The position numbers were made by a program, and so were the translations under genes. This document shows positions 12,841-24,116 of a DNA stretch of 64,000 bases, in pieces. Position 1 is the first letter of the stretch; the number at the start of each line of letters is the position of its first letter. The notes below the pieces were generated by a model. That model did not search any database. It saw only the letters and a program-made list of their open reading frames with translations, and was not told the origin of the DNA. Origin of the DNA: Isoetes taiwanensis (taxonomy: Eukaryota; Streptophyta; Lycopodiopsida; Isoetales; Isoetaceae); assembly GCA_021234155.1 (NCBI GenBank), contig JAJEKV010000026.1:124001-188000 (forward strand). The letters are read 5' to 3'.

Positions 12841-13423
12841 TTATGGAACATGAAATCCGCAGGATGGAAATACTTCAGAAGACAACCGAGGCAAGTAACC
12901 CATGTATGCTTGAGCAAATACCATCGAAGATGTAGCTCAAGAGCCATGCGTGTATAGCTACTGATGAATCAACCTGCAGGCCAAACTAGTGTGATTCATG
13001 TACCAGGTAAGTTTGAGAATATTCCATTAAGTTCTTGATTAAGGATGTAGTATGATGCCAACCAGAGCCTAATCTTATAAGTTAAACAATAGTATGGAAG
13101 AAGTTTAACAAAGTCTAAAGAAGTGAAAACAATAAAAAAGTGCTCTGTGTTTGTGGAATATTTTGCTTGCTATAACAAAGTTGGAGCATTTGTGAGGTCC
13201 AGGGGTATGAAAGACTTCCGAGAGGAAGGTTCAAGAGACAAGAAACAGATGATGTGTGAGTTACAAATTTGTTCCTACAATTCTACGGAAGAGTTTATTT
13301 AGAAGTAGTTAACTCAAGTTACTTTGACGTAGAGTTCGAAACAACTTTGAAAAGCGTGAGTACATGAACTTGGCTGTGAGTTCTTCCCATGAGGACATGG
13401 GTAAGTTTTAGTGCAGGAGAAAA
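12841..13423 (+). other. Residual internal sequence of the gypsy relic
   Basis: No domain can be recognised. It ends in a purine-rich run, gtgcaggagaaaa, just before the likely LTR start TGTAATACACC, as a polypurine tract would. Confidence 0.4.
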
Positions 13424-13649
13424 TGTAATACACCTAGGGGGTTATTGGGTAAGGAATTAATAAAAGTGTTGACCTTAGGATAGAATAGTAAATTAGATAT
13501 CAATTTATAGTTATAGACATTAAATTTCTAAGTAGCGAGTGGTGGAGCAAAAAGGTAGGACTTCTTTCTAAAGATAGAGAGGATACTTGAGTAGAAAATA
13601 ATATAAGATATTGATCCTAGAATAAAGAAGATATTCTGGCTATCTTGGA
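13424..13649 (+). mobile_element. Start of gypsy 3' LTR, cut by foldback element
   Basis: The last ~110 bases (13534-13649: tagcgagtggtgg ... gaagatattctggc) match 17480-17582, which runs on uninterrupted into LTR sequence. Here the match stops exactly where the foldback element begins at 13650. Confidence 0.5.
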
Positions 13650-14092
13650 CCAACACATAACTACCATTGACATTAATAAATATAACCATTGGATCCAACA
13701 CATTTAAATTAAAATCCCCCTTAAACCCCCTTTGGTTTGGGTGCATATTCACACGGGGGGTGACTCCGGGCATCGAGAGCTGTTGGATTGGCATATTCGC
13801 CCCTTATTCCTTAATCTATACCGTACGTAAAGTTCCTCATTTGTGGGGTATACAAGTACAAGCTTTGCTATACTGTATAATAAGATTCGCAAAATACTAT
13901 AAGATTTCAACCGGAATACTATATGGTGTTGATTTCGTACGTGCAAAATACAATTATGAGGGCTCTCGCTGCCCTACGTCACCCCCCGTGTGAATATGCA
14001 CCCAAACCAAAGGGGGTTTAAGGGGGATTTTAATTTAAATGTGTTGGATCCAATGGTTATATTTATTAATGTCAATGGTAGTTATGTGTTGG
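13650..14092 (+). mobile_element. Foldback element, copy 1 (115 bp TIRs)
   Basis: The left arm 13650-13764 (ccaacacataactaccattg ... cacggggggtgac) is the reverse complement of 13978-14092 with virtually no mismatch. The ~210 bp core carries gagagctgttggat near its left side and gggctctcgctgcc near its right side. Immediately outside the right arm is an A/T run followed by the GC hairpin ggcccttcgggccc at ~14116. The same tail follows the three other copies. There is no coding capacity, so it is a non-autonomous element of MITE or foldback type. Confidence 0.88.
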
Positions 14093-14580
14093 TTATTATA
14101 CTAAAAAAAAATTTTGGCCCTTCGGGCCCAAAAAAAAACAGACGTGAGAATATAAAAGACATTTAAAACATGTAGCAATATGTGTTATGTAATATGCAAC
14201 ATTAAGAATAAAAAGGGAATATAGTAAAATGAAACTTGAGTAACTATAATATTAAAGCGTAATGTAATATAATTATATATGCTATAAAAGCATTTTATTT
14301 AGAAATTTATTGAGTTATTGAAAATAGCAAAGGTATTATAATAGTTTTGGAGCACTTTGAGCCAGAGACTCCGAATACCCTACTTTGATTAATAGAGGTA
14401 CTAAAAATCCTTGCTAATCCATTTCAAAAGCCTTAGGAACATAACCATGTTTGTATCGTGATTGACTTTACACATTGAAGTTCACCATTACGAATTGAAG
14501 TTATCTCAACTGCTGCAAATGCAAGGACTTTCACTACAAGCAATCACTTTTGAACATCATAGCTTCCAGACACAATAAAC
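14093..14580. other. AT-rich stretch without gene
   Basis: Apart from the terminal GC hairpin near 14116, this is AT-rich unique sequence with no readable coding frame. Confidence 0.5.
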
Positions 14581-14594
14581 ATAATGAAATATCC

Positions 14595-15110
14595 TGCCAA
14601 ACATTTTCAAAAGAACTCCACGCACACAACCCGGACGGTTGGATGAGCCTTTGCTACTTCCTTTTCAAGCTCATAAAGGATGTGCAAATTCTCAGTTCCA
14701 TTTGCATCGGCTTCTTCATAATCACGGGGCTTACTGGGCTCATTACGATCCTACACATAGCAATACTGCATCAAAGCTAAGCTGTTTCTTCCATCAAAGC
14801 TAAAAGCTGTTTCTTCGTGCCAATAAATTTAATAGGATTGCCAGCTCACCTGAATTATCTTGAGCTTCCCTTGAGCGTTGACAGCAGATTGTTCAACGTT
14901 ACATTGACTTGCATGATAGTCTAGTTCTTTGAAACAGAGATTGATTTTCCGGGCATGATTTCTCTTCTAGCTTTTTGTTTGTCCCGAACCTTGTGATATG
15001 CTGTTCGATCCTGAACGTCAAAGCAAATGCAAAACCTTAGTAACAATATCTAATCGTGTGCCTTACTTACAGCAGGTAGCTTCAATTTAGGCTCCAAATA
15101 TGCAATTTTC
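14595..15110 (-). CDS. Candidate exons of an unidentified gene
   Basis: Three exon-like pieces are read on the minus strand. (a) ~15101-15063 encodes KIAYLEPKLKLPA and ends at GTAAGT. (b) Starts after TTCAG near 15011 with DRTAYHKVRDKQKARRE; after a one-base frame change it continues KELDYHASQCNVEQSAVNA and ends at GTGAGC near 14849. (c) Starts after GTGTAG near 14752 and is in phase with (b): DRNEPSKPRDYEEADANG, then ENLHILYELEKEVAKAHP. The composition is charged and helix-forming, possibly coiled coil. I do not recognise the family. The frame change in (b) means a pseudogene or an assembly error. Confidence 0.35.
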
Positions 15111-15259
15111 TGAAAATCGTGAAGCAATATCTTCATGTGTTAAACTTACTGAAGAAAGGGAAGAGGGAGGGATGGAGATCCTACACACCCGTCATCTTGA
15201 AATCTTGGTTGCTCCAAGGACATGTGGACACATTTCAAAGCGCCAAGTGTAATATATGC

Positions 15260-16180
15260 AAAAACAAGCCATAAAGAAGTCACGCTACTACATATTCTCG
15301 ACTATCGGTGTCCACGAAACAAAATGTGAAATTATCGTTGTGTTTCGCAGACTACAGCTCTGACCCGGCTTGTAAATAAGATAGAGAACTAGAGCAAAGT
15401 TTGAGCGCACTCCGGCCTATGTTGTGCTCTCACAAATCAACTCCTTCCTACCGCTTGTATCCCCTGAGAGTACCTTGTGCACAATTTTAATCAACGCTCC
15501 TTGCCTTGGGCATTTCTTCACAACTCTCTTTCTTTCAGCTCCAATTTCCCGAGGCCCCGATACCATTTCCCTACATTAAACCTTCAATTCTATAATCAAA
15601 TAAGGGCTAAAATAAAGGCTCTTATGGTCTATGTGCTTGTAATGCTTCACTTTGAGATACGCGAATGAGTTAGAAAGCCACCAAAATCGAAATTTGAATC
15701 ATCCCCAATGAGTGAATCTGAAGCCGATGCATCCCGCGGTGCGTGTTTCAGATATCGAAGCTGATGCATTCCGGCAGTTCCCTTCCGGATTCCTTTGAGA
15801 ATTACCAAGGCGACAGAACCGTTGGCTAAAGATCCTGCAGAACTGGTGACAGACTGAAGTGCACAACCCAAATAAAACCTACGTGAACTGAACTGGCAGG
15901 ACTGTATTTGCACAAAAGAAATCGTGATAACTGGTGGTGACAGACTTAAGCGCACATGTATGAGCAGGAAGAAATCAAAAGCTCAAATAAAACCGATGTG
16001 AGCTAAACTGCATCCCTTAAGGACTATATTTACACAAAAGAAATCGTGATGGATCACTGCACAAAAACCCTGAACAAAACACGGTCTGCAAACACAACTA
16101 GCATCCGGCTACACAAAGCGACCACTGTCGCAAAGCTCCTTGACCGTCCCGGTCCCGGGTCCTGGTTGGGGCACGAAACC
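15260..16180. other. No supported gene
   Basis: Short frames exist on both strands but none shows a domain or a consistent splice pattern. Upstream exons of the candidate gene at 14.6-15.1 kb could lie here but could not be joined in phase. Confidence 0.4.
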
Positions 16181-16283
16181 ATAGAACCCTAAAATGCATT
16201 TGGTCGAGGCCTGCATGCTTGAGCTTTGGAAATTCATAGGTGGACCATTAGAAAGATAGGCACGAAAATTAAGGTCGGTATAT

Positions 16284-16404
16284 GCGCACTCTAGATGTAC
16301 ACATTAGTACATCCCGCGAAATACGAACATCAAATCATATAAAAACCATAGAAAAAAACGTACAAAAATACAAAAGAAACCCCCTGTTATTTTGCTACAT
16401 ATTA
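16284..16404 (+). repeat. Dispersed ~120 bp repeat, copy 1
   Basis: It runs from gcgcactctagatgtac to ccccctgttattttgctacatatt. Related copies lie at 31678-31803 and 47424-47543. Shared internal blocks are attagtac, aaatcatataaaaacc and gtacaaaaatacaaaagaaa. It ends exactly where a gypsy LTR fragment begins. Confidence 0.8.
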
Positions 16405-17345
16405 GTATAAAAAAGGGCAAACTTTGAAACGTTTTAACGCGGCAAGCAGTCATCAGAATGGAGCGATCTTGAGTATTTTAGAAAGCCTTCGGAATCTAGT
16501 CTCAGAATTGGAGTTGAACCCTTATGACTCCTTACAGTTAACGAGATATTGCAGAAAAGGTGGACATGGGTCAAATAAGACTTCACCTGGAAGATCCTTT
16601 GGTGAACCGGAGCTGGAAGCCTTTGGATTTGTGATGGCTTGTGTTAATTTGCTTATTATAGTTCTTGGAAATTCTATTTTAACCAAGTTTTAACGTTTCT
16701 TTCTAGATTTTTCATATGGCGTCTGTTTTCTTTTAAAGTTATACCTTGTTGAAGTGCTTTTCTGTTTTTCCTTAAAGTTCATTTTTGTTGTTGTGATCTA
16801 TATGCCCATACGTGGAATAATTATAATAAGATAAGAATTAACTGCTTGAATGAACCCGCCCCTTTGTCGATGCCGAAGGGATCCAGGTGGAAGCGCGTTG
16901 TGTATACGAGATGATTGGTATATAAGCATATATCGTATAAAAGCGATATAGGGGTGGACCCGGGTGAGAGATTGATCATCCATGGATAATATTAACTGAT
17001 GAAGTTGTGTTGTGATGCTGTATCTATTTTTTCCCAGATTGCTTGGTGAAGGTGAAGATGATGGTCATCCACTTAGTCCTTCCCTAGACTAACCCCATCT
17101 CTCATTTCTTATTTCATACAGATAGAGTTGATAGCTAGGTGGTCGTCAAGCGAGGAAGTCAAGAGAGATAACAGAAATGATGTGAAGCATAGATCTTATA
17201 GAGTTTGAAATGTAGTCCGAGTATTGGGTTAAAGATCCTTGTTACTGAAGTTCTTGTGTTGAATGAAAGATATGTATTATCTGAGTCCCAATTATTTGTC
17301 TTGTTTGATTTCAAGTGTTAAACGCACTAGGAGCATTTTATTTTT
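16405..17345 (+). mobile_element. Gypsy-like LTR fragment 2
   Basis: It matches the LTR at 10702-11548 through gggcaaactttgaaac, cagaaaaggtggacatgggtc, cccagattgcttggtgaagg and agagagataacagaaatgat. It contains an extra segment (about 16800-16980, tgaacccgcccctttgt) that is missing from the first LTR but present in the third. Confidence 0.7.
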
Positions 17346-17479
17346 ATTGAGTGCAGAGACAGGCCGGAATGTCAAAGCAAGTTCCCAAAAACAGGTTGGA
17401 TTGCCAAAAATACTTCTTTTAGGATTTCTCTGAGTCTCCTTCAGACTCTGAATTAGAGTACGCAGAAGATTAGATTCTT

Positions 17480-18720
17480 TTAGCGAGTTGGTGGGCTTTT
17501 CTCCAAAGATATAAAAGATTCTTAAGCAGAGAATAACATAAGAAATTGATCCTAGAATAAAGAAGATATTCTGGCCATTTTGAACCTTTAAGTTGAAATA
17601 GATTTAATATCTATATGTTCTAATTTTAATAAAAGTAGATAGTATAAAAAGGGCAAACTTTGAAACATCATAACTCGGCAAGCAGTCATCAGAATGGGGC
17701 AATCTTGAGCAATCTGGAAAGTCCTCGACTATAGTTTTAAAATTGGGGCGGCAGCACTCGTAACAAAATTGGCTTAGCAGCACTTGTAACTCCTTATGGC
17801 TGAGGAGATATCGTAGAAAAGCTGGACAAGGGTCAAATAAGATTGCATGTGGAGGATCCTTTGGTTAACTGGAGCTGAAAGCCTTGGAGTCTGTTTTGAT
17901 TTGCTTGTTGTAGTTTTGATGGTGTTTGAAATTTCGTTGTTGAAGGATGCTGCTTATGGTTCGAGTTCTGATCAAAAGGCATGTTGAACCAACAGTCCAA
18001 AAAGAATTTAATCTTCTGCGCAGGTCTAACGCAGAGTCTGAACAAGATTTAGAACAATTCTAAGAGAATTATTTTCAGCAATCCGGCCTATTCCGCTTTA
18101 TCTTTCCTAATCCGATATAGCTTTTCCATTCCGGCCAGTCTCCGCTCTCAACAACCCTTCTGTAATATCTTTTTAAGCTTTGTCCCGATGTTCATAAGAA
18201 CTTTTTGCTTTTCAAACTATTACATGTCCTATGGCTTAGTTGGTTAGCATTTAAGGTTGTTATACCATAGACCCAAATTCAATTCCAGTCTAGAATCTAT
18301 TTTTGCTTGGAAATTCCATTTTAACACAAGGTTTAATATTTTTTTCTAGATTTATCATATGGTATTTGTTTTCTTTTTCAACTATACCTTGTTGAAGTAT
18401 TTTTTTGTTTTTTCCTTTAGGTTCATGTTTTGTTATTGGGACTTGCATGCCAATAAGTGGAATGATTATAATAAGATAAGAATTAATTGCTTGAATGAAC
18501 CCGCCCCTTTGTTGACGCCAAAGGGATCCAGGCGAAAGAGCAACGTCCATACCAGGTGATTGGTATGTAAGCGTATATCATATCGCGAACGATATACGGG
18601 TCGATCCGGGTGAGGGATTGATCATCCCTGGGCAATACTAACTGATGAAGTGTCATACGATGTGTTTATTTTTTCCAGATTACTTGGTCAAGGAGATGAT
18701 TACCCACTTAGTCCTCCCCC
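17480..18720 (+). mobile_element. Gypsy-like LTR fragment 3
   Basis: It starts with the piece shared with 13534-13649 and runs into the LTR body from ~17590 (gatttaatatctatatgttc, gggcaaactttgaaac). A segment at ~17900-18300 is not shared with the other copies and includes a tRNA-like stretch. The match fades after gattacttggtcaaggagatg near 18700. Confidence 0.6.
18225..18297 (+). repeat. tRNA-derived (SINE-like) stretch
   Basis: tggcttagttggttagca resembles an A box and cccaaattcaattcca a decayed B box, spaced as in a tRNA promoter. It sits in a segment inserted into an LTR fragment. There is no complete cloverleaf, so it is not called a tRNA gene. Confidence 0.35.
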
Positions 18721-19235
18721 CGAACAAAGATAAAAGTTACCAAATTTGGAGAATTAAAGTTACCAACATAATATGTTCTTTGCTGCAGCGACTATATTTT
18801 CCCCATACGAACATCCCATTTCCATGCCTAACTCTTTCTCATTTTCACTTATGGATGGGATACTACTACCATGTTCAGCTTTTCTTCCTTCTTGATGTCC
18901 TCGGGTGCTTGTGCACAATATTCGTACCATATTTTGAAATCCCTTGAGCAGTCAATCTTGTTTTAGTTCCCGTAATGCGCACGCCACAAAACTGCAATCC
19001 CAAGCTCGATCTCCATTGGCTTGCTTGACGAGGTTATTGCAACACTTGCTCCACAAATGGGACTCTTTACGTGACATTTTGTTGTTGCGAACAACATAAA
19101 TTAGTTTAGTAGCTCATTAGAAAGCCAAACTAAGAATTGAAACTTCACAAAGAAAAAATCTTTCCATTCTCTAGTATGCAGTAAACTCAGATTCCTTACC
19201 TTATTAAGCTTTCAATTGCTACAAATTAACAGTTT
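18721..19235. other. No supported gene
   Basis: Nothing recognisable is seen. It lies 3' of the PPR pseudogene, where a DYW domain would be expected if the gene were complete; none was found. Confidence 0.4.
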
Positions 19236-19239
19236 AAGC

Positions 19240-20487
19240 TGAGAGTACCTGTTTGCATTGAATGCTTGCACAAAGAAAAAGCCAAAATTCAGAATATGAA
19301 AGAGAAAGCATAACTTGTGCATTTTATGAAATAGCTCAGCTGTAATAAAAAAATTCAGATTTGCATAGCTGCTTGCGATAAGGACATGGGCAGCAGCACT
19401 TTCAGGATTCATTTGGATAGCTTTTGAAAGCATCTTAGTCCTACTTCTAGTTCCCCATAAACCTTGCAGGCACTAAGCAAAGCTCCCAACACATCCTTGT
19501 ATGGAGGAAGGTGCCAATCTGAAGCGGCTTTTCTGCTTCATGCAAGTGCCTCCCTTTTGCAAGGAGATCTACCATGCATGCAACATGATCAATTGTTGGT
19601 GAAATACCATATTTTCCTTCCATCATTCTAAAGTATTTCTGGCCTTGAACCATAAGGCTACCGTGGCATACATATCGACCAAACTAGTTGCAACAAAAAC
19701 ATCATTTTCAAATCCTTTCTCTGCAATGTCCTTGTGTATTTCATGCCCCTTCTCAATGGAGCTCATGTCACCACAAGCCTTCAGAGTGCAAACATAGGTT
19801 CCAGCATTGGGCGATAGACCTTCAATTTGCATTTCTTTGAAACACTTCAATGCTGCTTCACCGAGTTCAAATTCAGTATATCCTGCAATAACTGCAGTCC
19901 AAGACACCTTGTCCAAAACTAATGTTGTTTCCTCCAATGAACCACACTTGGAGTACATATCAATCAAGTTGTTGCCTACAAGAATATCTTTTTCAGATCC
20001 CTTTTGTGCAATTTCAGCATGTATTGTTCGACCCTTGTTTATATCACCTAAATAACTGCAAGCCTTCAAGATGCAAGTAAATGTCACTGCATTGGGAGAT
20101 GCGTCTTCCATTTGCATTTTCTCGAAAACTTTTAGCGCTTCAAGAGGAAGCCCATTCTTAAAACATCCTCCAATAATGACATTCCATGACACAACATTCC
20201 GGACTGCTAGCTTATCCAGGACTGCCCATGTCTCTCCAACTGCACCACATTTTGCATATATATCTACTAGAGTGTTGCCAACAAGAATATCTTTTTGAAA
20301 TCCATTTTGTGCCAGTGTAGTATGTATATCTCGACCTGTATTGATAGCCCCAATTTTACCACAAGCTTTCAAGCCACAAATAAATGTCACAGCATTTGGT
20401 GCAATACCTTCATGTTGCATATGTTCAAAGTATTTTAGTGTTGTCTCAGCATATCCATTTTCATTTTATCCTGAAATTATTGCAGTT
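19240..20487 (-). pseudogene. PLS-class PPR gene, truncated and broken
   Basis: PLS-class PPR proteins bind organellar transcripts and often direct RNA editing. The main frame (20420 to 19623) holds repeated PPR units such as NAVTFICGLKACGKIGAIN, ILVGNTLVDIYAKCGAV, NVVSWNVIIGGCFKNGLP and ILVGNNLIDMYSKCGSLEE, in the usual P-L-S alternation. The reading then jumps, with missing sequence, to GISPTIDHVACMVDLLAKG (E1-like, near 19600), and again to IQMNPESAAAHVLIASSYA (E2-like, near 19400). Upstream, an in-frame stop interrupts ISG-NGYAETTLKYFEHM near 20465. No start codon, targeting peptide or DYW domain remains. It is therefore a remnant from the middle and C-terminal part of an E-type PPR gene. 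Confidence 0.85.
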
Positions 20488-20529
20488 TAAAAAGCATAGC
20501 TAGAATGCTATCTTTGAAAAGAAGACTTT

Positions 20530-21335
20530 TACAAGATGCCAGGCATCAGATCAGCAGCCATTCAGGATAGAACTATTAGTTTTGAATTTGCTCAATATTT
20601 TTATGTGCCTAAACACCTCCATAGCAAACTAGACACATTACTTACAATAGCTTGTGATGTTACCTGTAAGCAAAGTGCATTCGCATCCCAGCACTGGCAT
20701 CTTCAGGTGCCTCAACCACAGTGGAAAAGTGTATGGATGTGGACATGGGATAAATTGCTCCATCCTAAAATGTCAGCGCTACGATGGCAAATTCTTCATA
20801 AATGTGTTCGAGTGACTCTAGAGCCTCAGATCGTTGCCCTCTCTGTGGCCAACGCGTTGAAACTATGGAACACTGCTTGTTCTTGTGCGTTCATCTACGG
20901 CTTGCTTGGGCGTGGTTGTTCACTCTTTTCAGTGTGTCTCTCACTAGTGAGGAGATCCTACTTGCACTTTATCCCCCTGTTTGGCCTAACTTGCGTAAGC
21001 GGGCATTTCATCTTGCTTCAAGTTGGATTTTGTGGTCTATCTGGCAGAGGCGACGTTTGTGTATTTTCCAAGGTGCACACATCTCTGATCAAGAGCTTCT
21101 TTGTTGTGCTCAGCAGATCACTAAAGCTTATCGTTGCTCATCTCTAGTTGATGATAAAAAACAGATAATTTGGCAGATGTATTTACAGTATTCTTCTTAT
21201 ACATAGACGGGTGTTTGTGCCTAGTTGGGTCAGCCTATCCACTAGGGTTTTATTCATGTCTGTGCATTGTGTATTGCGTCTTTGTTCTTGCCAATAAAAA
21301 GAGTTTCACGAAAAAAAAAAAAAAAAAAAAAAAAA
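20530..21335 (+). mobile_element. 5'-truncated L1-type LINE, ORF2 C-terminus and poly(A)
   Basis: Two frames joined by a frameshift near 20800 encode the zf-RVT (RT zinc-binding) end of an L1-type LINE: WTWDKLLHPKMSALRWQIL, then RCPLCGQRVETMEHCLFLC and WLFTLFSVSL. The Cys-Cys-His-Cys ligands are visible in CPLCGQRVETMEHCLFLC. A 3' UTR with an aataaa signal near 21293 leads to an A run at ~21310-21335. 5' truncation plus poly(A) is the normal result of target-primed insertion. It lies 40-50 bases from the broken end of the PPR pseudogene. Confidence 0.82.
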
Positions 21336-21356
21336 GAGAGAGAGAGAGAGAGGGAG
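21336..21356. repeat. (GA)n microsatellite
   Basis: A gagaga run follows the LINE poly(A) directly, continuing to ~21366. Confidence 0.85.
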
Positions 21357-21654
21357 AGAGAGAGAGTTTTGTGATTGCTGTAAAAAACATTGATGTCCAA
21401 AAAGCCAAAAAACTAAGGCATATTCATATGGAAAAATACAAAAATATTTTTCACCGCAAAAAAAAAAAAAACATTAATAATGACCGTCAGATCATAAGAT
21501 ATGCCTATAATATGCCATAAGATATCCAAACCACCCTCTCCCTAACAAATTGCCCCTTAACACGGGGCAATCCAAAAAAAAAAAGGGGAAAAAAGAATAT
21601 GTGCGAAAAAAGCAAAAACACAAAAAGAAAAAGGTGAAGTGACAGTGCTCGTTT

Positions 21655-21885
21655 CTTAGTTATCACTATTGGTGCAGTATTGATAACTAATTATCAATAC
21701 TAGTGTAGTACTGATAACTAATTATCATCACTATTCAATCTATATATTGATAAGGCAGTTATCGATCTTTTTGGTTAATCACTGTCGGTGCAGTATTGAT
21801 AACATTATTAGTACTAATGGAGCACTAATAACTAGTTATCAATACTATTCCACCCATATAAGCCTGATAAGGCAGTTATCAGTTT
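21655..21885 (+). repeat. Duplicated ~115 bp AT-rich unit
   Basis: Two diverged copies both contain ggtgcagtattgataac, an internal atcaatacta and gataaggcagttatc. The rest of 21.36-22.98 kb holds no recognisable gene. Confidence 0.65.
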
Positions 21886-23315
21886 ACGATTCGACAAATA
21901 ACCAAATACATGGCTTCGACTGTATGCCGGCCAGATATTTAGCACATAAGGCCTCAGCCTGACCTTCAGCCCTAGCGGGACTTGGCCTTACGTGCCAAAT
22001 ACCTACCCTCGGGCGTACATCCTCGGTCATGCATTTTTAGTTACCAGCCTCGGTCAGACCAATAACCTTATCTTCTTTAAATGTTGCGACATAGAATGCC
22101 AGCCATCTTTATAGTGTGTACTAAAAGGTAGGACGAAATATGGGTGAGTAATAAAGCTCATTAAAAAAAAAAGAATCTTTTTTCACGTCCATTAAATCTT
22201 ATGGCCGGCTCACCCATCTGATCCACTCCATACTTATCCTCCTGATCAAGGAGAAGTGGCTGGGCCTTATAGATGATGGATCCTCCTCCCATCAGATTTG
22301 CCCAACTCCACCATCACCACAATTTGTACCTCCTCCACCACCAATTAACCTGCCACATCCCCCCTCCCCTCCACCATCTCGACCACCCTCCAATTTAGAA
22401 TTTCACGTGGCCTCCTTATACCCACTCATATTTAGCAAATATCTCCCCGGGGCAACACCCCCAAAAACCCACCCACTCACCCATATTACATGATGCAGAA
22501 ATGGGAAGGGGAAAGGAATTCTTGCCAGCTCATTGATCTGCAGAATCAGGGAGCGCCGTTGAGGCGCGACCAGGCTTGCAAGAATGCCTGATGCCTTCCA
22601 GTTCCACGACAAGTTAAGATTACCTTATTCTGCAAGTTTTCAACAGGCCATTTGCCATTTTGGTGTAGAATGATAAGGGCTTGGACATTTCTTTGGGTGT
22701 AGGCCAAGCCCTTACCCGAAGAAATGTCATGCAAAGGACATTACCCCCACCATAACTCTTAGTTTTGTAACTAGTCATTTAACTTCCCCCATATAGATGG
22801 TCAACTCACTATATTAGGTTGTTCATAGGGTTGATAAATGAAGGATCCTAAAGAGTTTGCTAGTAGGGCCAATATAGATATAGAGATGATCTTATTAGTA
22901 AGATCCCTTTTTCCAACACTTCCAAGACCTTATGCACATGGCCTAAAATTCCATTTCAATCGAAGAGCTAATGCGCATATATAGCCTTAACCGGCAGGCT
23001 TTCGGATCCAACCGTTGCCCACCGTTGATTGCAGCCCTGTGATAGGGCATAACAGGCACTTCGAATAGGGCATAACAGCGGAGAAACAATTAGCCTTGCC
23101 TTTGAATTCTGCCGAACCTCTGCTAAACAGGCTGAATTCAGCCTCGGATGCCGAACCTGTGATAAACCGATTGAATTCAGATGGCAAACTCGTCTTTCTG
23201 TGCTCTGGAGAATGCCGAACCTGTGATAAACCTAGCTGTGGGCGTGATAAACCTAGCTGTGGGATTGATAATCAGAGCTGTGGTTGCAAGTTGGGGTGAG
23301 GCAGCTTGCCTGCCG
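21886..23315. other. No supported gene
   Basis: GC-richer patches near 21960-22030 and 22980-23300 include direct repeats of gataaacctagctgtggg (two copies near 23230 and 23255). No domain is seen in any frame. Confidence 0.45.
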
Positions 23316-23321
23316 GTTAAG

Positions 23322-23426
23322 GGGGTCAATCCCCCTTGCTCGCCTGTTATGGCTGAGATAAACAGGCCGCCCTCCCGGGCTCGCCTGTTTATCAGCCATA
23401 ACAGGCTCTCAAGGGGGATTAACCCC
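23322..23426. repeat. Long hairpin, ~45 bp arms
   Basis: The left arm 23322-23367 pairs with 23383-23426 around a 15 base loop. Both carry the core gcctgttatggctga and an outer aatcccccttg block. A few mismatches and a 2 bp bulge occur. Confidence 0.85.
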
Positions 23427-24116
23427 TTCATAACAAGCAAAGATCAAATAACATAGGCAAAGATAGAATCCAATTCAATTCTTATTCTGAAATAATGTGG
23501 GCAAAGATACATGCTATGCTGATCACATGACATCCTCTTATTCTCTCCCTCGTCACAAAAGACACTTCTTAATCCTAGTTAATAAAAAATTTAATATTAA
23601 TCATTCATAACGCGTTCAATCAAAGTCAATTTTGTCGCATCATGTTGGTTCCATGCGCAAGTCACTTTTGCCGCGTCGTGTTAGGTGAGTAATATATGTA
23701 CTAGGTAATTTACAGGCAGCGGGTATTTTTTATGCCCTGTAAAATGACATCGCAACGAGGTTTAAGAAAATGGCATTGCATCGCGTCCCTAATAGAAACG
23801 CACATGTCATAGGATTATAATAATATTATAATTATAATAATAAATAACAATATATAATGCTCATACGGGCTTAATTCGATACCTTAAATAATGGTCTTAT
23901 ATTTGATAATGGTTAGAAATATATATTCAATATTTCATAACTAAAAGCTTAATGCCAATGATCAAATGCGAGACGAGTCAAGTGCACGAGAAGGAAATTT
24001 AAAAGACACGGCTGTTCTTTTGGTTTGATCAATAAGTTAGTAAGCCATGTGAGGGAATGTATGTATTATTGTACAATTGCAAGCCATTAAAATTTTTAAA
24101 AGAGGTAGGGGCAAGG
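23427..24116. other. AT-rich 3' flank of the JAZ-type gene
   Basis: There is no gene. A pure A/T stretch lies at ~23820-23850. The region presumably contains the 3' UTR and poly(A) site of the minus-strand gene ending at 24117. Confidence 0.5.

Noticed and set aside
21170-21520. 116-codon frame across the A run and (GA)n
   Set aside because: It reads through a LINE poly(A) tail and microsatellite, giving Lys and Glu/Arg runs only.
22403-23187. Genes in the moderately GC-rich stretch upstream of the 23.3 kb hairpin
   Set aside because: Frames are short, overlap on both strands, and have neither domains nor coherent splice sites.
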